Shown: piece after piece, positions 1-7,000 of the stretch
Layout of the letters: each line of letters opens with the position of its first letter
How positions within the stretch are numbered: the stretch's first letter is position 1
Origin: Pseudomonadota bacterium
GTDB taxonomy: Bacteria; Pseudomonadota; Alphaproteobacteria; Sphingomonadales; Sphingomonadaceae
Assembly (NCBI GenBank): GCA_947474905.1
Contig: CANJKQ010000021.1
Coordinates: 1 to 8,545, forward strand
Reading direction: 5' to 3'
Length of the DNA: 8,545 bases
Position numbers and translations under genes: made by a program
Notes under the pieces: generated by a model
The model's input: only the letters and a program-made list of their open reading frames with translations
Database searches by the model: none
What the model was told of the DNA's origin: nothing

Positions 1-582
1 ATCGTGATTTATGACAGCTCGCCCTATCACACCGCCGCGCGTGCCTGGTGGATGCTGCGCACCTTTGGCGCGCACGATGTTGCCATTCTCGACGGCGGCT
101 TCGCCAAATGGCAGGCCGAAGGCCGCGCCATTGCCAGCGGCAAGGAAACGCTGCGCCATCGCCATTTCACCGTCTGGGCGGATGACACGGGCGTCCGCAC
201 GCTTGCCCAGATGAAGGCCAATATCGAATCGGGCGCCGAGCAAGTGATGGACGCGCGCTCGCGCAGCCGATTTGAAGGGACCGAGCCTGATCCCCGCCCC
301 GCGACGATGCCCGGCCACATCCCCGGCAGCAAGAACATCCCCTATGGTTCGCTGTTCAATGAGGACGGCACCTGGAAGCGGGGCGATGCGCTGAAGGCCG
401 TTTATGACGCGGCGGGCATCGACCTTTCGAAACCCGTGGTCGCAACCTGCGGATCGGGCATCACGGCGGCGGTTCTGGTGTTCGGCGCGCATCTGCTCGG
501 CGCCAATGCCGCGCTCTATGACGGCAGCTGGTCTGAATGGGGCGCGGATCTGTCGACGCCCAAGGCCATGGGCGCGGCGTGA
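1..582 (+). CDS. sseA: 3-mercaptopyruvate sulfurtransferase, 5' end missing
   Basis: Transfers sulfur from 3-mercaptopyruvate to a thiol or cyanide acceptor, giving pyruvate. It is a soluble two-domain rhodanese-fold enzyme of cysteine catabolism. The frame is open from base 1, so the gene begins outside the window; 193 codons remain of a family about 280 long. What is seen: the tail of the inactive N-terminal rhodanese domain (RAWWMLRTFG, then LDGGFAKWQ), then the catalytic C-terminal domain with DARSRSRFEGTEP, GHIPGSKNIP and the active-site loop CGSGITA, whose nucleophilic Cys is the codon at 448-450. A CGSG-V/I-TA loop is typical of mercaptopyruvate sulfurtransferases rather than thiosulfate sulfurtransferases, which usually have CRKGVTA-type loops. 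The next gene, metC, also handles sulfur amino acids. The stop is TGA at 580-582. Confidence 0.93.
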   Translation: MVIYDSSPYHTAARAWWMLRTFGAHDVAILDGGFAKWQAEGRAIASGKETLRHRHFTVWADDTGVRTLAQMKANIESGAEQVMDARSRSRFEGTEPDPRPATMPGHIPGSKNIPYGSLFNEDGTWKRGDALKAVYDAAGIDLSKPVVATCGSGITAAVLVFGAHLLGANAALYDGSWSEWGADLSTPKAMGAA

Positions 583-590
583 GGACTGTG

Positions 591-685
591 GTTGCCAATA
601 CCCCGTTCGTCCCGAGCGCAATCGAGGGACGGGCGATTGGCAACCCGCCAGAGGCCCGTGTCTCGACTTCGCTCGACACGAACGG
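591..685. repeat. palindromic repeat unit A filling the sseA-metC spacer
   Basis: The spacer is nearly all inverted repeats. GTTGCCAAT (591-599) is a perfect 9-base complement of ATTGGCAAC (636-644), and inside it CGTCCC (608-613) pairs with GGGACG (626-631). A second hairpin runs from 657 to 680 (GTG/CAC and TCGA/TCGA around a two-base bulge). CCGTTCG (603-609) and CGAACGG (679-685) form an inverted pair bounding 603-685. The right half (655-685) is identical over 31 bases, in reverse complement, to 5699-5729 inside ileS, so it is a dispersed element. There is no T-run, so an intrinsic terminator is unlikely. Confidence 0.85.
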
Positions 686-687
686 AG
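684..687 (+). promoter_or_regulatory. ribosome binding site of metC, formed at the end of repeat A
   Basis: GGAG lies 7 bases before the TTG codon at 695, an ideal spacing. Its first two bases (GG, 684-685) are the last two bases of the CGAACGG end of repeat A. This site decides the metC start, because no ATG or GTG in frame fits the conserved N terminus. Confidence 0.65.
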
Positions 688-694
688 TTTAGCG

Positions 695-1897
695 TTGGCG
701 GGTAAAAAAGACGGTGACCAACGCGCCCCCGCCACGCGCGTCGTCACGGCCGGGCGGCGCAAGGAGTGGACGCAGGGCATCGTCAACCCGCCGGTCTGGC
801 GGGCCTCGACCATCCTTTATGACTCGGTTGCGGACATGCGCGCGACCGCGCGAGGCGACACGCACCACAAGCTGTTCTACGGTCGGCGCGGCACCCCGAC
901 GCAATGGTCATTGGCCGACGCGCTGACCGAGCTTGAGCCGGGCGCGGAAGCGACGTTGCTTTACCCCTCGGGCGTCGCGGCCATCGCTGCGGCGTTGCTG
1001 AGCGTGCTGTCCCCCGGTGACGAGCTGTTGCTGACCGACAATTGCTATGACCCGACACGCGGGGTGGCGAGCGGCTTGCTCAAACGGATGGGCATCACCA
1101 CGCGCTTTTTCGACCCGATGGTGGGCGCTGACATCGCCACGCTGATTACCGAAAAAACCCGCGCGATTTTCCTCGAAGTCCCCGGCAGCCTGACCTTTGA
1201 AGTGGCCGATGTGCCCGCCATCGTGCGCGTCGCCAAGGAACGCGGCCTCGTCACCCTGATCGACAATACTTGGGCGACACCCCTGCTGTTCCCCGCCATC
1301 GCGCGCGGCATCGACCTCAGCATCATGGCGTGCACCAAATATATTGTCGGCCATTCCGATGCGATGCTGGGCTCCGTCACTGCCGCACCGGGCCACTTCG
1401 CCAAGCTGCGGACGACGAGTTACCAGCTCGGCCAATGTGTCAGCCCCGACGACGCTTTTCTGGGCGCGCGCGGCCTGCGCACGCTGGCGGTGCGGTTGCG
1501 CCAGCATGGCGAATCGGCGCTCCAGATCGCGCAGTGGCTGGCCGGGCAGCCCGATGTGGCGCAGGTGCTTCACCCCGCTTTGCCCGATTGCCCCGGTCAC
1601 GCGCATTTTGTCCGTGATTTCAACGGCGCGTCGGGACTGTTCGGCTTCGTGCTCAACGGCAGCGATGAAGCGGCGCGCGCCGCGCTGATTGACGGACTGG
1701 CGCTGTTCGGCATCGGTTATAGCTGGGGCGGGTATGAAAGCCTGGCCGTCCCCGTCGATCCACGCCCTTATCGCACCGCAACGCGGCCCGACTTTGCCGG
1801 ACCGATCGTCCGGCTTCAGATCGGTCTTGAAGACCCCGGCGACCTGATCGCCGATCTTGCCGCTGGACTCGCCCGTTTTCGCGCCGCGCGCGGCTGA
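695..1897 (+). CDS. metC: cystathionine beta-lyase, TTG start
   Basis: PLP-dependent cytosolic enzyme that cleaves cystathionine to homocysteine, pyruvate and ammonia in methionine synthesis; family members often also desulfhydrate cysteine. The product is 400 residues, the usual size. Visible motifs of the Cys/Met-metabolism PLP family: YPSGVAA near residue 90, TDNCYDPTRG with the substrate-side Tyr, LIDNTWATP with the cofactor-ring Asp190, CTKYIVGHSD with the Schiff-base Lys215, SWGGYES, and VRLQIGLEDP with Arg373 for the substrate carboxylate. The SWGGYES and RLQIGLED forms favour MetC over cystathionine gamma-synthase or gamma-lyase. The frame stays open upstream into sseA, but the conserved family N terminus begins at about AGKKDGDQRAPATR, directly after the TTG at 695. 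Stop TGA at 1895-1897. Co-transcription with sseA is plausible but not shown. Confidence 0.92.
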   Translation: MAGKKDGDQRAPATRVVTAGRRKEWTQGIVNPPVWRASTILYDSVADMRATARGDTHHKLFYGRRGTPTQWSLADALTELEPGAEATLLYPSGVAAIAAALLSVLSPGDELLLTDNCYDPTRGVASGLLKRMGITTRFFDPMVGADIATLITEKTRAIFLEVPGSLTFEVADVPAIVRVAKERGLVTLIDNTWATPLLFPAIARGIDLSIMACTKYIVGHSDAMLGSVTAAPGHFAKLRTTSYQLGQCVSPDDAFLGARGLRTLAVRLRQHGESALQIAQWLAGQPDVAQVLHPALPDCPGHAHFVRDFNGASGLFGFVLNGSDEAARAALIDGLALFGIGYSWGGYESLAVPVDPRPYRTATRPDFAGPIVRLQIGLEDPGDLIADLAAGLARFRAARG

Positions 1898-1977
1898 CGT
1901 GGATGGCGGGGGCCGCCAAACTGTGGCGCACGCGCAACATGCTTTCTCCTGCTAGCGAGATCACGACACGATTATTG

Positions 1978-1993
1978 TTGTGCAACGCAGCAC
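1978..1993. promoter_or_regulatory. candidate operator-like inverted repeat upstream of the porin gene
   Basis: The 206-base spacer 1898-2103 has no gene and no sigma-70 promoter I can defend. Its one clear symmetric site is GTGC-N6-GCAC (1980-1993) in TTGTGCAACGCAGCAC, about 110 bases before the porin start, in an AT-richer stretch. It loosely resembles GCAGCA/TGCTGC-type operators such as PhaR sites in other alphaproteobacteria, but this is a resemblance from memory only. Confidence 0.2.
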
Positions 1994-2095
1994 GATCGCG
2001 CAAATTGAGTATGTTGGGTCGAAGGTTCGGGAAACGCTTAACCAATACAGCACCACGACCAACATAAGCAGGTGGGGACGCATTCCTAATTAGGG

Positions 2096-2101
2096 AAAGG
2101 A
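2096..2101 (+). promoter_or_regulatory. ribosome binding site of the porin gene; start ambiguous by one codon
   Basis: AAAGGA ends only 2 bases before the ATG at 2104 and 5 bases before the adjacent in-frame ATG at 2107. The spacing fits the second ATG better. The choice changes only one N-terminal Met of the signal peptide. Confidence 0.6.
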
Positions 2102-2103
2102 AT

Positions 2104-2940
2104 ATGATGCGCTTCTCCGACTATCTTCGTGGCGGGCTGGTGCTCGCCGCCGCCACTGTTGCGACGCCGGCGCTGGCCGACGATCAGGCGCCCGCTGCCG
2201 GGCCGACCGCCCCGCCGCCCGCCATCACCATCAACGGCACGGCGGCGCTAGTCAGCGATTATCGCTTCCGCGGCGTGTCGCAGACCGATCGCAATGGCGC
2301 GATTCAGGGGTCGATCACGGTCACGCATAAATCAGGCCTGTACGCGTCGGTCTGGGCATCATCGGTGCACGGCTATGTCACGGCGGCGGGCGATTATGTA
2401 AACGGCACCACCGCCGGCCAGGCCAGCGTCGAGATGGACTTGATCGCCGGCTATAAGAAGACATTCCACGGCACGACGTTCGACATCGGCGTGCTCTATT
2501 ATTTCTACCCCAAGACCAAGCTGCGTGGCGATCCGACCAGCTCGGACTTTGCCGAACCTTATTTCGACGTATCGCGCACCTTTGGTCCGCTGACCGCGAA
2601 GGCGACCGTCAATTATGCGTTCAGCCAAAAGGCGCTGGCGCTCAATCAGATTCGGCCCAAAAAGAGCAACGTCTATCTGGCGGGCGACTTCACGCTGGCG
2701 GTGCCCAAAACCCCAGTCAGCCTGACGGCGCATATCGCGCATTCGTTTGGCCCCAGCTGGCTTGCGACCGATTCGACCGGCAAGAAAGGCTATACTGACT
2801 GGAATCTCGGCGCGACCTATACCTGGAAGGCGCTGACCTTCGGCATCAGCTATGTCGATACCGACGCCAAGTTCCTGTCGCCATCGGGCAAGAATATTTC
2901 CAAGGCGGGCGCCGTCGGGTCGATCACCGCGTCGTTCTGA
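2104..2940 (+). CDS. TorF/Gcw_chp-family putative outer-membrane porin
   Basis: A 278-residue secreted beta-barrel candidate. Residues 1-25 form a Sec signal peptide: a short basic start (MMRF...LRGG), a hydrophobic core (LVLAAATVAT) and an ALA cleavage site before DDQ. A Pro/Ala-rich linker follows. The mature part opens with NGTAALVSDYRFRGVSQTDR, the hallmark start of the TIGR02001/PF09694 'Gcw_chp' family, called TorF family putative porin in current annotation. Alternating polar/aromatic strands (for example GLYASVWASSVHG, FDIGVLYYFYP, TDWNLGATYTWKALTFGISYVDT) and a C-terminal Phe (SITASF) suit an outer-membrane barrel inserted by the BAM complex. The substrate is not known. It has its own spacer upstream and a terminator downstream, so it is probably monocistronic. 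The family is confident; the pore function is inferred. Confidence 0.85.
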   Translation: MMRFSDYLRGGLVLAAATVATPALADDQAPAAGPTAPPPAITINGTAALVSDYRFRGVSQTDRNGAIQGSITVTHKSGLYASVWASSVHGYVTAAGDYVNGTTAGQASVEMDLIAGYKKTFHGTTFDIGVLYYFYPKTKLRGDPTSSDFAEPYFDVSRTFGPLTAKATVNYAFSQKALALNQIRPKKSNVYLAGDFTLAVPKTPVSLTAHIAHSFGPSWLATDSTGKKGYTDWNLGATYTWKALTFGISYVDTDAKFLSPSGKNISKAGAVGSITASF

Positions 2941-2961
2941 TTGGGTAATATCTCGCCAACG

Positions 2962-3078
2962 CCGTTCGTGCTGAGCTCGTCGAAGCACCGTACTTTCTTG
3001 CAAGGAAGAACAGCCCCCTTCGACTGCCTGCCAAGGCAGGCGCTCAGGACAGGCTTCGACTTCGCTCAGGGCGAACGG
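2962..3078. repeat. composite palindromic repeat B between porin and lipoprotein genes
   Basis: Bounded by CCGTTCG (2962-2968) and CGAACGG (3072-3078), the same inverted ends as repeat A. It contains three hairpin-prone modules: GTGCT/AGCAC (2968-2972 with 2984-2988), a perfect GCCTGCC-AA-GGCAGGC, and a right arm (TTCGACTTCGCTC) close to that of repeat A. No open frame of interest crosses it. This looks like a REP/BIME-type dispersed element of sphingomonads. Confidence 0.8.
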
Positions 3079-3096
3079 AAATGACGACCAAACAAT

Positions 3097-3125
3097 AAGG
3101 GCCCGGCGCGACGAACCGGGCCCTT
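3097..3125. terminator. bidirectional intrinsic terminator of the convergent genes
   Basis: A perfect 10-base stem AAGGGCCCGG / CCGGGCCCTT (3097-3106 with 3116-3125) with a 9-base loop. On the plus strand it is followed by GTTCTTTCT; on the minus strand by ATTGTTTGG. It lies 26 bases beyond the stop of the minus-strand lipoprotein gene and about 160 beyond the porin stop, so it can end both transcripts. The T-runs are interrupted on both strands. Confidence 0.8.
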
Positions 3126-3150
3126 GTTCTTTCTAGCCTACCGCGCGCGA

Positions 3151-3567
3151 TCAGTTCGACGGAATATTGGTCGTCGCGCTTTGGCCATCGCCTTCGGGCG
3201 CGGCGATGATGTCGCGGGTGGCGGTGCCCTTGTCGACCACCGTCGTCTTGCTGTCGGCGAGCGTCGAGCGAATACCGGCCTCGGCCAATTCGCTGCCTGC
3301 CGCGTTCAACGTCACGGCTTCACCCGAGCTGCGCGGCGCAGTGCCGCCGAACAGAGCCTGCAGCGTCAGCGCATTGGGGTTGCTGTCCTGCGGGCGCGCG
3401 GCGCCGGGCTTGGGCGGGACCAGCGAATAATCGGGCGGAATGACCAGCGGCGCCTGGCGCGCGACCGCAAATTCGTCAGGGCGGATACGGTGCAGGCCCG
3501 ATCCACCGCAGCCGGCCAACATTGAGGCAAGGCCCAGGCCCAGCGCGGCAGTCATCACTTTACGCAT
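3151..3567 (-). CDS. bamF: DUF3035 lipoprotein, BamF-like
   Basis: A 138-residue lipoprotein. The signal peptide ends in a lipobox (MLAGC) with the lipidated Cys at residue 20; Gly at +2 predicts Lol sorting to the outer membrane. Residues 29-47 carry RPDEFAV...APLVIPPDY, the signature of DUF3035 (PF11233). This family was named BamF, an alphaproteobacterial lipoprotein subunit of the outer-membrane beta-barrel assembly complex. The rest is Pro/Ala/Gly-rich and probably flexible. The ATG overlaps the end of lspA by 8 bases, and GGAG (complement of 3575-3578) sits 7 bases before it inside lspA, so translation is probably coupled. It is the last gene of the ribF-ileS-lspA unit, and LspA encoded just before it would cleave its signal peptide. 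Family assignment is firm; the BAM role is by homology. Confidence 0.82.
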   Translation of the reverse strand: MRKVMTAALGLGLASMLAGCGGSGLHRIRPDEFAVARQAPLVIPPDYSLVPPKPGAARPQDSNPNALTLQALFGGTAPRSSGEAVTLNAAGSELAEAGIRSTLADSKTTVVDKGTATRDIIAAPEGDGQSATTNIPSN

Positions 3568-4093
3568 TCAACGTCTCCACCGTGTCCGGATCGCCGGCGT
3601 CGCCCGCGTCCGGATGCTTGTCGCGGGCAAACAGCGCGCCCGCAAGCAATATCAGAACCCCTATCGTAATCGCCGCGTCGGCGACATTGAAGACCAAAAA
3701 CGGTCGCCACTCGCCAAAATGCAGATCGGCGAAATCGACGACATAGCCCAGCCGGATGCGATCCAGAATATTGCCGAGCGCGCCGCCCAGCACCAGCCCC
3801 AGCCCGACCAGCTCCTGCCGCTTGGTTTCGCGCAGCATCCACGCCAGCACGCCCCCGGCAATCGCGGCGGTCAGCGCGACGAGTGCCCAGCGCGTCGCGT
3901 CGCTATGCGCGGGCAGCAGGCCGAGCGACACGCCTTCATTGGGCACGAAGCGCAGCTGGAAAAAACCAGTAACGGTGCGCACGCCGCCGAGATCGTCGAG
4001 GTTGAGCACCTCGGTAATGCCATATTTCGCCGCCTGATCGGCGAGAAAGACGAGCGCGGCGACGATGAAGCCGATGGGGCGGAAACGCATCAT
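3560..4093 (-). CDS. lspA: lipoprotein signal peptidase (signal peptidase II)
   Basis: Inner-membrane aspartyl protease that removes the signal peptide of diacylated prolipoproteins. The product is 177 residues, slightly longer than usual because of a hydrophilic tail (RDKHPDAGDAGDPD) after the last helix. Four hydrophobic segments are visible (about 7-26, 67-87, 94-110, 137-155). Family motifs: ADQAAK near residue 20, NEGVSLGL near 52, GGALGNILDR with catalytic Asp111, GYVVDFADLH, and FNVADAAI with catalytic Asp139. The frame is open further upstream, but the start is placed at 4093 because its ATGA overlaps the ileS stop and AGGGG lies 7 bases ahead. The next codon is also ATG (4090-4088), so the start could be one residue later. 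Overlaps the lipoprotein gene by 8 bases. Confidence 0.95.
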   Translation of the reverse strand: MMRFRPIGFIVAALVFLADQAAKYGITEVLNLDDLGGVRTVTGFFQLRFVPNEGVSLGLLPAHSDATRWALVALTAAIAGGVLAWMLRETKRQELVGLGLVLGGALGNILDRIRLGYVVDFADLHFGEWRPFLVFNVADAAITIGVLILLAGALFARDKHPDAGDAGDPDTVETLNA

Positions 4094-7000
4094 GCGCCAG
4101 CCCCTACCACATCCGCGCAGCGATCGCACAGCGCGCCGTCTTCGGTGACTTCGGGCAGATGGCGCCAGCAGCGGCCGCATTTGTGGTGGGTGGTGCGGGT
4201 GACATTCACGTCGATCCGAACATCAGGTAAGAAAAACGCGCCCGACTTTGGCTCACCGCGTTCATAAGATACGACCGACGTTATAAATAGTTCAGCCAGT
4301 TCGTCGGCTGGCGTCACCTCGAGGTCAGGACACCGTTGAAATACAAAATGTACTGCGGCCTCCAAACTCGATCCTAAGATTTTCTGGCGGCGCAGCGGTT
4401 CGATATGTTCAGAAACAATTCGGCGATGCGCGCGCAATTGCTCCCACCTAAGCCCAAGATCATCGACGCCCGATGTTAGCCACGCCTCATCAATCTGAGG
4501 CCACTCCAGAAAATGCACGCTCTCTGCCTCGTCCGGAAACCGCGTCTGCCACACTTCTTCCGCCGTATAGACCAGCACCGGCGCCGCATAGCGCACCAGC
4601 GCGTGGAACAGCGTGTCCATCACCGAGCGGCAGGCGCGGCGCTTGGCGTTCTGCTTGCCGGTCAGCGCGTTGACGTCGCAATAGAGGCTGTCCTTGCGGA
4701 TATCGAAATAAAAGGCCGACAGGTCCTCATTGGCGAAATCGCTGAGCAGGCGGACATAGCGGTTGAAATCATAGCCCTCCGCCGCCGCCTTCAACTCACT
4801 ATCCAGCTTGCCAAGCAGATGAAGCATATAGCGCTCCAGCTCGGGCATCTCCGCGACCGGCACCCGCTCCGCCTCGGTAAAGCCATCCAGCGCGCCGAGC
4901 AGATAGCGGAAGGTGTTCCTCAGCTTGCGATACTGGTCCGCCACCCCGGCCAGGATTTCCTTGCCGATGCGGTGATCCTCGGTGAAATCGACCGATAGCG
5001 CCCACAGCCGCAGGATATCCGCGCCATAATCGCGCATCAGGTCGAGCGGATTGATCGTGTTGCCGAGGCTCTTGGACATTTTCATGCCCTTGGCGTCCAT
5101 CGTGAACCCGTGCGTCAGGATCGCGTCATAGGGCGCGCGCCCCCGCGTGCCGCAGCTTTCGAGCAGCGACGACTGGAACCAGCCGCGATGCTGGTCGGAG
5201 CCTTCGAGATACAAGTCCGCCGGCCAGCGCAAGTCAGGCCAGCGCCCACTTTCCAACACATAGGCATGGGTGCAGCCGCTATCGAACCACACGTCCAGAA
5301 TGTCGGTGATGCGCTCATAATCCTCGGCGCGGTAGCGGTCGCCGAGATAGTCCTGCGCGCGGTCATCGCGCCACGCATCGACCCCGCCTTCGCGGATCGC
5401 GGCGACGATGCGCGCATTCACCTCGGCGTCGACCAGATAGTCGCCGGTCTTGCGATCGACGAACAGCGTGATCGGCACGCCCCAGGCGCGTTGGCGGCTG
5501 AGCACCCAGTCCGGCCGCCCCTCGACCATCGCGCCGATCCGGTTGCGGCCCTTTTCGGGGTAGAAGCGCGTGGCATCGAGCGCGGCGAGCGCGCGTGTGC
5601 GCAGCGTGTCGCCTGCGGCCCGCCCCTCGACTTGGCTCGGGGCGAACGGAGGCTGTTCGCTCCGGGCGAACGGCGGCTCGGCGCCCCCCTCATCCCCACC
5701 GTTCGTGTCGAGCGAAGTCGAGACACGGGTGCCTTGGGCCAGCGGCTCGCTTTGCTCGCCGATCAAGCGGCTGCGACCGTCCCCCGGACGGTCGCTGATC
5801 GCCGCTTGATCCATCGGCACAAACCATTGCGGCGTGCAGCGGAAGATGACTTTCTGCTTCGACCGCCAGCTATGCGGGTAGCTGTGCTGGAAATCGTCCG
5901 ACGCCGCGAGCAGCGCGCCCGCCGCACGCAAGTCCGCGCAGATCGGGCCATCGGCAGCGACGAACTTCTTGTTGATGACGCTGCCCTGCCCGCCGAGCCA
6001 CGCCCAATCGGCGCGATACCGCCCATCGGCCTCGACCGCGAAGACGGGGTTTAGCCCATGCGCCTTGCACAGCTCGAAATCGTCCTCGCCATGATCGGGC
6101 GCCATGTGGACGAGGCCGGTGCCCGCATCGGTGGTGACGAAATCGCCAGGGAGGAACGGGCGCGGGCGGAGGAAGAATTCGGCGAGGGGGGAGGATGGGT
6201 CGATGTGCGGGCCTGCGCCCTCCCCGCCTACTTCGTCGCCCCGGACTTGATCCGGGGCAAGGCTGCCTTGCCCCGCGCTGGTAGAAGAAGAAGCGGGACC
6301 CCGGCTTTCGCCGGGGTGACGGAAGAATTTGGCCATCGGGTGCAGGGCCTTGGCGTCGGCGAGTTGGGCACCCCGAAAGAGTTCGGAAGAGCGGAACGGC
6401 ACTGCACCAACTAAAATTCCAGAGTCGGGGTACTTCGCTTTCAGGCGAGCAGTGATGCGCTCTGCAACCCTGTCTTTGAGCTTGCTGGCGACGATGAAAA
6501 CATGACCGCCATTAATATTGGCGAGAAAAGAGGGCTGGGGGTCGTCAAGAAAATCATCTCGTGAGGAGGAATTGACGCTCGCCACAAACGAGACGGCCTC
6601 ATACTCAACCTCTGCCCCATAAGCCAAAGCCTGGTTGACCGGGATCGTCCAAGGGGTCGTGGTCCAGATCACGGCATGGACTTTATAGCCCGCATCGATC
6701 AGTTCCTGAATGCCCGGCGCATTCGGCGCCTCCACAATCTCGAACGCCACGTCGATCTGGGTCGAGGTGATGTCCTCATATTCGATCTCGGCCTCGGCGA
6801 GGGCGGTCTTTTCGACCGGCGACCACATCACCGGTTTCGCGCCGCGATAGAGCTGGCCGCTCTCGGCGAACTTCATCAGCTCCGCAACGATCGTCGCTTC
6901 GGCGTCGAAGTCCATGGTGAGATAGGGGTGATCCCAGTCGCCATTGATGCCCAGCCGCTTCAGCTGCTCGCGCTGGGTATCGACCCATTTCTGCGCGTAC

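Noticed and set aside
404..694. N-terminal extension of metC from an ATG inside sseA
   Set aside because: It would overlap sseA by almost 180 bases and translate the palindromic repeat; the encoded residues do not resemble MetC, while the TTG at 695 has a well-placed GGAG.
591..3078. CRISPR-like array from the repeated CCGTTCG/CGAACGG motifs
   Set aside because: The motifs are inverted pairs at irregular distances, in spacers and inside a gene, without regular unique spacers or cas genes.
4094..4180. 29-residue N-terminal extension of lspA
   Set aside because: Arg-rich sequence antisense-like to nothing known and lying wholly within the ileS zinc-site codons; the ATGA overlap start with AGGGG ahead fits the family.
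3440..4267. Long plus-strand open frame across lspA and the end of ileS
   Set aside because: A high-GC shadow frame opposite well-supported genes with clear catalytic motifs; its sequence is rich in Arg/Gln/Pro with no domain.
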